Assembly (NCBI RefSeq): GCF_009811415.1
Contig: NZ_BLIG01000058.1
Location: forward strand, 1 to 64,000
Direction: 5' to 3'
DNA from: Alteromonas sp. KUL106
GTDB taxonomy: Bacteria; Pseudomonadota; Gammaproteobacteria; Enterobacterales; Alteromonadaceae
Length of the DNA: 64,000 nt
Shown here: in pieces, positions 46,456 to 55,199 of the stretch
How positions within the stretch are numbered: position 1 is the stretch's first letter
How the letters are laid out: every line of letters begins with the position of its first letter
Made by a program: the position numbers and the translations under genes
Notes under the pieces: model-generated
Told to the model about the DNA's origin: nothing
The model's database searches: none
Seen by the model: only the letters and a program-made list of their open reading frames with translations

Positions 46456-46809
46456 ATGACAGCTATCACTATTATTCACAACCCACGTTGCTCCAAGAGT
46501 CGACAAACTCATGCTCTCTTAGAAGAACGAGGCATTTCGCCAGTCATCGTCGAGTATTTAAAGCACCCTCTCTCCGTTGAAGAGCTAAAAGATATATTTA
46601 AAAAACTTAACGTTGAATCGGTCAGAGAAATGATGCGTATCAAAGAGGACGAATATAAGACTGCGAATTTAGGCGACAGTAGAGTGACCAACGAAGCGCT
46701 TTTTGAGGCAATGTCGGCCTCACCAAAATTAATTGAACGTCCAATTGTCATTAACGGCGACAGTGCAAGGATTGGCCGCCCACCTGAGTCAGTGTTGGAA
46801 ATACTCTAG
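46456..46809 (+). CDS. arsC: Arsenate reductase (glutaredoxin-type ArsC)
   Basis: 117 residues of the ArsC/Spx thioredoxin-like family. The catalytic cysteine is Cys12 in HNPRCSKSRQT, and ERPIVING near the C-terminus holds the conserved Arg-Pro before the arsenate-binding region. There are no ars operon partners; it heads arsC-wrbA-DUF2069, a chromosomal order I recognise from other Gammaproteobacteria, so its true role may be more general. GGGA precedes the ATG at 46456; the frame is open further upstream but is not family-like. The wrbA-like GTG overlaps its stop. Confidence 0.88.
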   Translation: MTAITIIHNPRCSKSRQTHALLEERGISPVIVEYLKHPLSVEELKDIFKKLNVESVREMMRIKEDEYKTANLGDSRVTNEALFEAMSASPKLIERPIVINGDSARIGRPPESVLEIL

Positions 46810-47414
46810 TGCGCCCTATCCTTGTACTTTACTACAGCCGGCACGGCAGCACCAAACGCTTGGCTGACGCCATAGCTCAAGGAATCGCTTCGCAAGATAC
46901 GCCGGTAATCGTGCGAACTGTCAAAAGTATCAACGAAGTAAAAGAGGGTCGTGATGCATCAGAAGAGGCGTGCGATAATGTCCCAGAAGTAACCCTTCAG
47001 GAGCTTGAGCAGTGCAGTGGCTTGGCCCTTGGCAGCCCTACTCGCTTTGGCAACATGGCCGCGCCTGTTAAGCACTTTCTAGACTCGACAAGCAGTCAAT
47101 GGTTAAAAGGCTCTCTTATCAATAAGCCTGCGTGTGTATTTACATCCTCGTCATCTATGCATGGTGGTCAAGAATCAACGCTTCTCTCAATGATGATTCC
47201 GTTGATGCATCATGGCATGGTGATTTGCGGTTTACCCTATAGTGAACCGGAACTGCACAACACGACAACGGGCGGAACACCATACGGTGTGACCCATGTA
47301 GCACATTCGGGCAATGCTGCGCCAGATAGACTAAGCGCAGACGAAAAAGCGCTGTGCTTTGCACAAGGAAAGCGGCTAGCGATATTGGCGAAAAAACTTG
47401 AGCACGACACCTAA
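46809..47414 (+). CDS. WrbA-like NAD(P)H:quinone oxidoreductase
   Basis: Flavodoxin-fold protein of 201 residues. FMN phosphate-binding loop YYSRHGSTKRLA (about 8-19), then LGSPTRFGNMAAPVKHFLD (about 73-91) and SSSSMHGGQESTLLSMMIPLMHHGM (about 115-140), all typical of WrbA. It catalyses two-electron quinone reduction, guarding against redox cycling. Starts with GTG at 46809, overlapping the arsC TAG by one base, so the two are translationally coupled. Confidence 0.9.
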   Translation: MRPILVLYYSRHGSTKRLADAIAQGIASQDTPVIVRTVKSINEVKEGRDASEEACDNVPEVTLQELEQCSGLALGSPTRFGNMAAPVKHFLDSTSSQWLKGSLINKPACVFTSSSSMHGGQESTLLSMMIPLMHHGMVICGLPYSEPELHNTTTGGTPYGVTHVAHSGNAAPDRLSADEKALCFAQGKRLAILAKKLEHDT

Positions 47415-47464
47415 CAACGAAAATTTACAGATCATTTGAAACACGATCTTATCGGAGAAATAAC

Positions 47465-47887
47465 ATGGCATCAGATACGCGCTTTTTTCGCTATCTAGCA
47501 CTCATTAGTCACACTGGATTAATCGTTTGGATAACGTTGTGGCAGTTCACATTTATTAAAATGCATACGTACTCGCCGCTTTTCATTGCCTTATTTTACA
47601 TTTTACCTTTATTGTTACCGTACTGGGGCGTTCTGAAAGGCAAACCCTATACCCATGCGTGGGCAAACTTTATCGTTCTTTTCTACCTTATTCACGGGTG
47701 CACTGTTGTATACGCCGTTCCCGATGAACGCTGGTATGCAGTGATAGAAATCGTGCTTTGTACCGGTATGTTTATCGGCTGCAGTGCCTTCGCTAGAAAG
47801 CGAGGCAGAGAACTAGGTCTAGGGATAAAGAAGTTAAAAGACGAGATGGCAGAAGAAAAAGCACGCTTCGAACAAGGTCAGCAATAA
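47465..47887 (+). CDS. DUF2069 inner-membrane protein
   Basis: 140 residues with four hydrophobic segments (GLIVWITLWQF, FIALFYILPLLLPYWGVL, FIVLFYLIHGCTVVYAV, IEIVLCTGMFIGCSAFA) and a charged C-terminal helix. This matches DUF2069, a gammaproteobacterial membrane family of unknown function usually encoded after a WrbA-like gene. GGAGAAATAAC precedes the ATG. It ends the arsC-wrbA cluster. Confidence 0.85.
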   Translation: MASDTRFFRYLALISHTGLIVWITLWQFTFIKMHTYSPLFIALFYILPLLLPYWGVLKGKPYTHAWANFIVLFYLIHGCTVVYAVPDERWYAVIEIVLCTGMFIGCSAFARKRGRELGLGIKKLKDEMAEEKARFEQGQQ

Positions 47888-47953
47888 TATTCTGTAAAAC
47901 GAGTACTTGAAAAAGATGCAGTCTGTAGCTTTGCATGTAATGAGGGGGTTGAT

Positions 47954-49921
47954 ATGAGAAATCGCGTCTCTAAAATTGGTTCGCTTTTTGTCTCATTGAC
48001 GTTGCTGACGGCCTGTGGCGGTTCAGGGTCGAACGATGATGTTTCACCTTCAACACCTTCAGCACCGCTGACTGTAAATATATTGGGCCCCGAGGGTGCA
48101 ATGTCTGGGGACACTGTCGATTTCGTTGTAATGTCACCGACCGGCACAGCTATTCGCGACATCGAGTGGCATGTTTCAGGCCTAGCACAACAGCCTCTCA
48201 ACGCCCATACCCAAGCAATAGGTTTCGACGTACATGCATCGGGTAGCTATGACATAACGGTTAATGCCGTGTTTGTGAATGGCACTCGCGTCTCTGACAG
48301 CATCACACTGCAGGTCGATGAAAATTCAGCCCCGCTCGCCGCTTTGCGTTTAGGCCATGAAGCCTCAGAAGGCGGCCGAGTTTCATTGCGAGTGGATACG
48401 GTTAGAGCGGAAAACTTGGACATTACAGCGATTGATTGGCGTCAAATAAAAGGGCCTGCGGTAAGCCAATTTGACTATGATGATGGCGATTATTCTCACT
48501 CAATCTATTTCCAGGCACCAAGTGTTAATAGCGACACCGTGATAGAAATAGAAAGTGCTGTCACCCTGGCTAATGGCGAAACACTTGTCGACACTGCGCA
48601 AGTACTCGTTAAGAATATTGATATCAACAGCAACGGTTTCTTTGTAGACGATGAGGCGACAATTCCTGAGACAGTCAGTGCTCATATGATGCCTTATCGC
48701 GCTGACAGCCCTTATGCTGAAGCCCTACAAGCATGTGTCTATAATAATCAAGTGGCGAATAGTTGCACATTTTCCACCTTACCCCTTATAGCCCAAGTCG
48801 GTGAAACCCCATCGATAGACGATATTCTTGATAGAACATACGTTTCTCATCCTTGGATGGGTGATGCGTTTAAGGCGTTTTTAGAAACCTCTTCTACACA
48901 GGAAGATATGTTAAAACTTTTTCGTGCAACCACGGCGGTCGTTATTTCTTACGACATTCGCCCATCGTTTTATTGGGTAGCAACAGGCGCCATTTACTTG
49001 GACGCAAACAACCTATGGCGAACCCCCGAAGAAAGGGATACGTTAAACACGCGCCCAGACTATAGAAGTGGTTTCGGTAACGATCTCGACTTTACAACGT
49101 CATGGCGCTACGTGAAGAATGGCGCGTACTATTTTCCGATCATCAATACCTCAGATATCGCGCAAAGGCAGGCCAGAAACGGAACCGACGTTGAAGCGGC
49201 CCTAAGCTATCTTTTGTATCATGAGCTTGCTCACGCAAATGACTTTTTTGACTATACTGAATGGCAGCAACTCAATGGCAGTGCAAGCCCACTTTCGTCC
49301 TTTGACGACCGTTCTCCTATTTCAACAGGACTGACGACTGCTCTTCCCCTTACGTCATCTCAGCTACACGCGCTTGCAGAAGTAAGATTTGGCGGCGTCA
49401 CCGCATCTAGCACGCAACGAAATTACACCGCCCAACAGGTCGCTAATTGGTTTGAGGACGATGGCGCGATAGATTTATATGCCTATCTCACCGAACGTGA
49501 AGATCTCGCAATGCTCTTTGAACGCTTCATGATGTTGTACCGCCTACAAGCCGAAGCTGATGTTGGTGTCTTTTCCCGAGATACGTTAGAAGATGGCAGT
49601 TTTATACCGACGTGGGCGCAACGAAATCGCATAAGCGGTGACAATGTCACTATGCGCATTGATTATGTGGCTAGTAGAATACTTCCCGAATTGGATATAC
49701 CCAGTATTCAGGCTTCACTGCCAGCGCCTTTCATGCTTCCAACAAATATCAGCTGGCGAGACTCAGCCTCAAGTAATCACCCCGATACCCAATCAGGTAA
49801 TAATAATAACTTTGAACACATCGAAGGTGCAGCACATCATTTAAGCAAAGAGAACACGATGTCGGTGAGCGAAGAGTTCAAAGTAACGTCACGAACTGGT
49901 AACAGGAAAGCAAATGAGTAG
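47954..49921 (+). CDS. Lipoprotein with a zinc-metalloprotease motif
   Basis: 655 residues. The signal peptide carries a lipobox (LLTAC, followed by GGSGS), placing it on the outer or inner membrane. The N-terminal half (about 40-215) looks like two Ig/PKD-like beta-sandwich domains. The C-terminal half contains LLYHELAHANDFF near residue 423, an HExxH zinc site; Glu residues of the later YLTEREDLAMLFERF segment could supply the third ligand. I do not recognise a named peptidase family. GAGGGGG precedes the ATG. It follows DUF2069 by 66 bases but has its own leader. Confidence 0.65.
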   Translation: MRNRVSKIGSLFVSLTLLTACGGSGSNDDVSPSTPSAPLTVNILGPEGAMSGDTVDFVVMSPTGTAIRDIEWHVSGLAQQPLNAHTQAIGFDVHASGSYDITVNAVFVNGTRVSDSITLQVDENSAPLAALRLGHEASEGGRVSLRVDTVRAENLDITAIDWRQIKGPAVSQFDYDDGDYSHSIYFQAPSVNSDTVIEIESAVTLANGETLVDTAQVLVKNIDINSNGFFVDDEATIPETVSAHMMPYRADSPYAEALQACVYNNQVANSCTFSTLPLIAQVGETPSIDDILDRTYVSHPWMGDAFKAFLETSSTQEDMLKLFRATTAVVISYDIRPSFYWVATGAIYLDANNLWRTPEERDTLNTRPDYRSGFGNDLDFTTSWRYVKNGAYYFPIINTSDIAQRQARNGTDVEAALSYLLYHELAHANDFFDYTEWQQLNGSASPLSSFDDRSPISTGLTTALPLTSSQLHALAEVRFGGVTASSTQRNYTAQQVANWFEDDGAIDLYAYLTEREDLAMLFERFMMLYRLQAEADVGVFSRDTLEDGSFIPTWAQRNRISGDNVTMRIDYVASRILPELDIPSIQASLPAPFMLPTNISWRDSASSNHPDTQSGNNNNFEHIEGAAHHLSKENTMSVSEEFKVTSRTGNRKANE

Positions 49922-49994
49922 TTTTTGGTGTTTGCTAAACGTCTCAGCAAATTAGGTATGTTTACGAATAGTCGAAGAAATCGGCGCTAACGGC

Positions 49995-50738
49995 TTATTG
50001 ATCTTTGAGATTAAGCTCTCGTTTAACCATAGCGACCGAGAGACGCTTTTGTTCTTGAAGTGAACGTGTATCTAATCGTGCCAGTAATGACATCAAGCTT
50101 TTTAAGTCTCGATCACTGTGATGTAAGAGAAACTGCCTGGCTTGCTTAGATAGCTTCAGTCCACGTTCTTCTGCACGTAGTCGAACCGCCTCTTCTCGCC
50201 CTGCATCATCAAGTTGATTCACATGATAAATGACGCCCCATGCTAAACGAGATCTCAGGTCCGGTAGCGTAAACGCAGGATTTGAAGGTCCTAAGTGACT
50301 TGTACAAATAACCAATGCGTGTTTGGTTTCTACAACTCTGTTAAGCAAATCAAATAATGCTTCTTCCCAATCTGTATCGCCAGCAATTGCATGAATATTA
50401 TCTAACGCAATGAGTGAGAGGTTTTCAAGCCCTTCAAAAATATCGTGAGACCATGCCTTATAGTCATTTAAATTCAGATAAAGATGACTCACTGCTTTAC
50501 TCGCCAACTGGTGGCATGTAGCAAAAAGTAGATGACTTTTACCGATGGCACTGCTGCCTAAGAGAGTAAGCAACGGCAGCTGAAGTGACGCAAGCGGTCC
50601 CAGACCAATTGCTTGACGCCAGTGTGGCAGTGCAGTTGCAATCTGCTCGAGCACCGAGACCACTTCTTCATTGCCCGTATTGACGAAACTATCAAAATTT
50701 TCGTCTACGGGTAACGTTACTGGCAAAGGCAGCTGCAT
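49995..50738 (-). CDS. hda: DnaA regulatory inactivator Hda
   Basis: AAA+ protein of 247 residues that, with the beta clamp, stimulates ATP hydrolysis by DnaA after initiation. The N-terminal QLPLPV is the clamp-binding motif; the Walker A region is LLGSSAIGKSHLLFATC (about 59-75) and Walker B LIALDNIHAI. The C-terminus lacks a DnaA-type DNA-binding domain. It lies 6 bases after the DUF2066 gene and divergent from purM, a conserved neighbourhood. Confidence 0.93.
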   Translation of the reverse strand: MQLPLPVTLPVDENFDSFVNTGNEEVVSVLEQIATALPHWRQAIGLGPLASLQLPLLTLLGSSAIGKSHLLFATCHQLASKAVSHLYLNLNDYKAWSHDIFEGLENLSLIALDNIHAIAGDTDWEEALFDLLNRVVETKHALVICTSHLGPSNPAFTLPDLRSRLAWGVIYHVNQLDDAGREEAVRLRAEERGLKLSKQARQFLLHHSDRDLKSLMSLLARLDTRSLQEQKRLSVAMVKRELNLKDQ

Positions 50739-50744
50739 ACTAGT

Positions 50745-52112
50745 TTACTTGTTCCAATAGAAACTGTGCCCTTTTACGGTCTGCCCATACGCATCGGTAA
50801 CAGGACGAAGCTTACTTTCAAGTTTAATGCTGTTGAGTAAATCATCGTACGTACCAATCAGCGTTAACGAGTAGACGGCCACCGAGCCAGATTGCTCAAT
50901 TAATGAGGCGCTTTCAATAACGCTCAAACTGTTGAGATAATCGGTAGCACTGGCGTAGCTACTTATCGAACCAATGTTTGCAATTGACACGTTTACTACT
51001 TCTCGCTCTGAAGCCTCAATACCAACAACGGCATAAAGTGAAGACAAATAATTCGAATAAGCATCGACTAATTGACTACCTAGCGCTTCGGGAGAATCAC
51101 CATAAATGCTACCGTAACTGACCTTACCACCACCGATGAACACCCAATCAAGCGCGTATTCACCCTCTTCGGCACGCTTAGCATAATCAGCAAATTCATC
51201 CATGGTAAAGGGAATGAGTGTGCTATCTTCTGCTGTGACAGGTGTTTCAATATTCGCTTGTTCTGCTTGAATGGCTTGCTGATCAATGAAATCGTTATTC
51301 TCATTATTTGACAAAGCGTCAACCGCATCCACGTCTTGTTCATTTGTGAGTGTTTCATCAGAAAGCACATCATCTAAAGACTCGACCGTTCCCGATGGCA
51401 CAGCGTTATCAGGTAAATCGGGTATTGCACTAGCATCATTTCGATAGACACGTGCTCCAATGATATTATCAACATTGTAACGTACAGACGCTGTGCGCAA
51501 CGGCCCCGCGAATCGCCCCCACACATCATAAGTAGAAATATTTACACTGTCGGTGAGATCCATCAAAGGTAAACTCAGCGGAACTCCTCGCTCTTTCGCA
51601 GTCTGTTTAAGGGCGTGCTGAAGTTCCGTATTGAGTGATTCATCTAGAATAATTCGTGCGTCGCTTTCGTCCTCTTTAGCAAGCCAAACTATTGTCTCAG
51701 GTCGTCTGTCGCCCCAAAGTGGGAGCATTTCGCGCTGCAGTAGCTCACTTAGCTTAGTTTGATCAAATTCGGCAACGTAATAGGTTCTACCATTTTCAAA
51801 TGCAAAACGATAAGAGCGAAGCAATGACTGAGGTGAGGTTAGCGCCGCGCGAATACCCGCATTCTCAAGGACCCGTGTACTACCAGACATTTTTACAAAT
51901 ACCTGTCTCAACGCTTTTTTCTGGGCGGCTTGTTGCGTCTTCTGCGATTGGTCGTCCACTTGAATTTGGGCTTCATTCACCACAACGCGCTGGGCAGCAT
52001 CTACAAGGGTTGTATAGTTGAGCAAAGCAATTATTGAGAGCCCCAGAAACTGCTTACAACGCCATCTTTTTCTGTTGCCTTTATTGGTGTTGCGTTCTAC
52101 TGCCGTTAACAT
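50745..52112 (-). CDS. DUF2066 periplasmic protein
   Basis: About 455 residues. After a short basic N-terminus (NKGNRKRWRCKQ) comes a hydrophobic segment ending near LVDAAQ, probably a signal peptide or anchor. The conserved DUF2066 part follows (QKKALRQVFVKMSGSTRVLEN, then EFDQTKLSELLQREMLPLWGDRRP). The middle (about 235-300) is acidic and low-complexity. Function unknown; commonly found beside hda and purM in Gammaproteobacteria. The ATG at 52112 has GGAG 7 bases upstream and is preferred over the longer open frame. Confidence 0.82.
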   Translation of the reverse strand: MLTAVERNTNKGNRKRWRCKQFLGLSIIALLNYTTLVDAAQRVVVNEAQIQVDDQSQKTQQAAQKKALRQVFVKMSGSTRVLENAGIRAALTSPQSLLRSYRFAFENGRTYYVAEFDQTKLSELLQREMLPLWGDRRPETIVWLAKEDESDARIILDESLNTELQHALKQTAKERGVPLSLPLMDLTDSVNISTYDVWGRFAGPLRTASVRYNVDNIIGARVYRNDASAIPDLPDNAVPSGTVESLDDVLSDETLTNEQDVDAVDALSNNENNDFIDQQAIQAEQANIETPVTAEDSTLIPFTMDEFADYAKRAEEGEYALDWVFIGGGKVSYGSIYGDSPEALGSQLVDAYSNYLSSLYAVVGIEASEREVVNVSIANIGSISSYASATDYLNSLSVIESASLIEQSGSVAVYSLTLIGTYDDLLNSIKLESKLRPVTDAYGQTVKGHSFYWNK

Positions 52113-52347
52113 TGACACTCCATACTCTCTCAAAATCAATTCCTTACCTAGCAAACCGACAGTTTATAATTCTCAACGCCACTCGACATGGCTGTTGCAC
52201 TGCCGAACTCCCTGCCCTACTTCAAAGGCATAGCATTTTATCAAGCAAGATGTTCACCAAAATAGTCTGCTATTGTCTTTTATATTGAATTTAATTTCAC
52301 CCTTAAAATAAAAAAGATCAAAAAGCGCATAAAATAGCCGTCACAAA

Positions 52348-52376
52348 TTGGACTTGTGCAGACTTGCTGGTAGAAT
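52348..52376 (+). promoter_or_regulatory. Predicted sigma-70 promoter of purMN
   Basis: TTGGAC (52348-52353), a 17-base spacer, and TAGAAT (52371-52376), about 37 bases upstream of the purM GTG. Both hexamers match 5 of 6 or nearly so. I did not find a convincing PurR operator. Confidence 0.6.
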
Positions 52377-52412
52377 CCGCGGTTTTCTACCTCTTAGTTT
52401 CAGGGCCCAACC

Positions 52413-53453
52413 GTGAGCGAAAATAAAACCTCTTTAAGTTACAAAGATGCAGGCGTAGATATCGATGCAGGTAATCAACTTGTTGAACGCATTAAATCTG
52501 TTACCAAGAAAACCCATAGACCAGAAGTAAAAGGTAACTTGGGTGGCTTTGGAGCATTATGCGAACTGCCTACTAAATACAAGAAGCCGCTACTTGTTTC
52601 AGGCACCGATGGCGTGGGCACAAAACTAAGAGTTGCGATGGATGCAAACCGCCATGATGGTGTTGGCATCGACTTGGTTGCAATGTGTGTTAACGATCTT
52701 ATCGTGCAAGGCGCTGAGCCATTGTTCTTCTTGGACTACTATGCCACAGGCAAGCTTGATGTCGATGTAGCCGCATCCGTTGTTACTGGTATTGGTGCGG
52801 GCTGTGAGCAAGCAGGTTGTGCACTTATTGGTGGTGAGACTGCAGAAATGCCGGGCATGTACCACGACGGCGACTACGACATTGCGGGTTTCTGCGTAGG
52901 TGTTGTTGAAGCTGACAAAGTTATCGATGGCAGCAACGTTAAACCGGGTCAGAAGCTTATTGCCCTTGGGTCTTCAGGTCCACACTCTAATGGATATTCA
53001 TTAGTAAGAAAGATTATCGAAGTGAGCGGCGCTGATGTGAATGCCGACCTCAACGGTAAGCCAATCATTGAACACCTCCTAGAGCCTACTCGCATTTATG
53101 TTAAGTCGGTCTTGGCACTACTAGAAGAAGTACAGGTAAGCGCTATTTCTCACATTACAGGCGGTGGCTTTTGGGAAAATATTCCTCGCGTACTTCCTGA
53201 TGATGCAAAAGTAGTCATTGACGAGAGCACGTGGAAATGGCCTGGTATTTTTTCATGGTTACAAGAGAATGGTAACGTTACTCGCCATGAAATGTACCGC
53301 ACTTTTAACTGCGGTGTAGGCCTGGTTATTGTTGTTGACGAAGCCGACACGGCTCAAGCGCTGGATATTCTTAAGCAGCACGGTGAAAATGCGTGGGTGA
53401 TTGGCGACATCGAAGCGAAAGATGGCGACGAGCAAGTAGAGATCAACGCGTGA
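52413..53453 (+). CDS. purM: AIR synthetase (phosphoribosylformylglycinamidine cyclo-ligase)
   Basis: Fifth step of purine synthesis: FGAM to AIR. 346 residues. Family segments: SYKDAGVDIDAGNQLVERIK at the start, SGTDGVGTKLRVA (about 64-76), GGETAEMPGMY (about 139-149) and ITGGGFWENIPR (about 248-259). The start codon is GTG. Its last four bases overlap the purN GTG (GTGA), so the pair is translationally coupled. Confidence 0.98.
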   Translation: MSENKTSLSYKDAGVDIDAGNQLVERIKSVTKKTHRPEVKGNLGGFGALCELPTKYKKPLLVSGTDGVGTKLRVAMDANRHDGVGIDLVAMCVNDLIVQGAEPLFFLDYYATGKLDVDVAASVVTGIGAGCEQAGCALIGGETAEMPGMYHDGDYDIAGFCVGVVEADKVIDGSNVKPGQKLIALGSSGPHSNGYSLVRKIIEVSGADVNADLNGKPIIEHLLEPTRIYVKSVLALLEEVQVSAISHITGGGFWENIPRVLPDDAKVVIDESTWKWPGIFSWLQENGNVTRHEMYRTFNCGVGLVIVVDEADTAQALDILKQHGENAWVIGDIEAKDGDEQVEINA

Positions 53454-54100
53454 GTAATACGGTAACCAAACTATGCGTACTTATTTCCGGAAACGGAAGT
53501 AACTTGCAAGCGATTATTGATGAGATAACGGCTGGGCGTCTTAACGCCCAAATCAGCGGTGTTATTAGTAACAGACCTACTGCCTACGGATTAGAGCGCG
53601 CCAGAGAAGCCGGTATTGAAGCGGTATGTTTAGACCATACTGGTTTCGAATCTCGAGAATCTTATGACGAAGCACTAAAAGCCCAAATCAATGCGTTTGG
53701 CGCCGATTGTGTAGTTCTTGCGGGCTTTATGCGCATCTTAACGCCAGAGTTCGTTGACAGCTTTACTGGAAAATTAGTGAACATTCATCCATCTTTGTTG
53801 CCAAAGTACAAAGGGTTGAACACACATCAGCGAGCTATCGACAATGGCGACGAAGAGCATGGTGTCAGCGTGCATTTTGTAACACCGGAACTTGATGGCG
53901 GCCCCGTTATTATTCAAAGCCGTGTCCCAGTGTTTAAAGAAGACACCGCCGACGACTTGGCTGAGCGTGTTCAAGAACAGGAACGTCGCATCTATCCACT
54001 TGTGCTCTCTTGGTTTTGCGCAGGACGACTTTCGATGCGAGACAATAAGGCAGTTTTAGATGAGCAAGAACTTCCAGAATCTGGTTATGCAAACGACTAA
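53450..54100 (+). CDS. purN: Phosphoribosylglycinamide formyltransferase
   Basis: Third step of purine synthesis, using 10-formyltetrahydrofolate to formylate GAR. 216 residues from the GTG at 53450, which overlaps the purM stop. N-terminal LCVLISGNGSNLQAI binds the phosphate; catalytic Asn, His and Asp are in VNIHPSLLPKYKG (about 107-119) and in the later ELDGGPVI. The 19 residues of open frame before the GTG are within purM and not family-like. Confidence 0.97.
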   Translation: MSNTVTKLCVLISGNGSNLQAIIDEITAGRLNAQISGVISNRPTAYGLERAREAGIEAVCLDHTGFESRESYDEALKAQINAFGADCVVLAGFMRILTPEFVDSFTGKLVNIHPSLLPKYKGLNTHQRAIDNGDEEHGVSVHFVTPELDGGPVIIQSRVPVFKEDTADDLAERVQEQERRIYPLVLSWFCAGRLSMRDNKAVLDEQELPESGYAND

Positions 54101-54803
54101 GCCTTTTGCGTTAGGCGCACTGCTAGCATTTTCGCTTTCAGTCGCCTCACAGGCCAACTCAAGCACCACGCTACCGCTTCAGCCTTATAAAGCAACCTAT
54201 ACGGCTTACAAATGGGGCGACGATGTTGGCGAAGCAAATATCGAACTTTCTAAGTTAGGCGAGCAGCAGTATTCTTTAATTTATACGTCAAAGGTGTCGA
54301 AGTTTTTTTTATCCGACAAACGTAGCGAACACTCTATTTTCACTGTGGACGAAAACACAGTGATACCGTCGGAGTATTACTACAATCGCTCAGGCACTGG
54401 TCCAGATAAAGAACTGAAAGTGACGTTCAGTCATCAAGGCGATGGCAAAATTTCCGTTGAAAATGGCGACACATTTAACTGGAACGGCGAATTTGACAAC
54501 CAAATCTATCGAATTGACCTTGCCAAACGTTTGGCGCAAGGTGAAACGTCGTTGGACTATAACTTTGTTAATTACCGCGGCGAACTCAGGCACTATGGTG
54601 TCCAAGTTGTAGATGAAGAAGTGCTGTCCTTACCGTACGGAAAAATCGAAACCGTCAAAGTTAAGCTGATTCGAGAATCGAAAACGCGAGAAACTTTTGC
54701 TTGGTTCGCTCCTTCGTTAAATTACACTCTGGTTAGATTGCAACAATTTAAAGAAGGCGATGAACAAGGCGACATTAAACTTAAGTCTTTCGAGATGCAG
54801 TAA
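54060..54803 (+). CDS. DUF3108 periplasmic protein
   Basis: About 247 residues with an N-terminal signal peptide ending near SQANS. The mature part is beta-rich with YKATYTAYKWGDDVGEANIEL, YYYNRSGTGPDKELKV and the ETFAWFAPSLNYTLVRLQQFKEGD ending, typical of DUF3108, a family of unknown function often encoded beside purN. If the first ATG (54060) is used it overlaps purN by 41 bases; an ATG at 54087 would give a tighter signal peptide and a 14-base overlap. Either start is possible. Confidence 0.83.
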   Translation: MSKNFQNLVMQTTKPFALGALLAFSLSVASQANSSTTLPLQPYKATYTAYKWGDDVGEANIELSKLGEQQYSLIYTSKVSKFFLSDKRSEHSIFTVDENTVIPSEYYYNRSGTGPDKELKVTFSHQGDGKISVENGDTFNWNGEFDNQIYRIDLAKRLAQGETSLDYNFVNYRGELRHYGVQVVDEEVLSLPYGKIETVKVKLIRESKTRETFAWFAPSLNYTLVRLQQFKEGDEQGDIKLKSFEMQ

Positions 54804-54866
54804 AATGGCACTACCATATAAGTGTTCAGCCACATTTCTAAGCTAGTTGTTTGAGTTGTTAATAAT

Positions 54867-54904
54867 AAAAACCCGCCGGCTACTCAAAGGTCGACGGGTT
54901 TTAT
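54867..54904 (+). terminator. Intrinsic terminator of purMN-DUF3108
   Basis: AAAACCCG-CCGG and the complementary CG-ACGGGTTTT form an imperfect stem of about 10 bp with a loop of about 12 bases, then TTATTG. Confidence 0.6.
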
Positions 54905-55102
54905 TGTTTTGAGCCTTCGCATTATTCCATTCCATCTTGAATTCCTTTTTATTAAAAAATTTATTTACTTAATTGAATTTATAACTAAGCGCTATACTTA
55001 GTACAGATCTCTAGAGCGTCAACCTACTATTTATATCTTTGTTAATAGAATATTCATGTAAAAATCTTGATCTTTGACCTGTTAAATAATAGGTTTACAG
55101 CA

Positions 55103-55119
55103 TGCTGGTCTGACCTCGA
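55103..55119. promoter_or_regulatory. FadR-like operator upstream of fadE
   Basis: TGCTGGTCTGACCTCGA closely fits the FadR site pattern ANCTGGTCNGACNTGTT: the GCTGGTC and GACCT core match, the outer bases less so. It lies 81 bases before the fadE start. A possible promoter just upstream is TTGACC (55074-55079) with a weak -10 near 55096-55101, so the site would cover the transcription start. The rest of 54905-55199 is AT-rich with no gene. Confidence 0.6.
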
Positions 55120-55199
55120 AAATTGTCTAACAAAATAGAGCGATTGGTAGAGTTTTTAACATGACAAGCGTAACGTTCAACGCCTTTCAGGAGTGAAGT

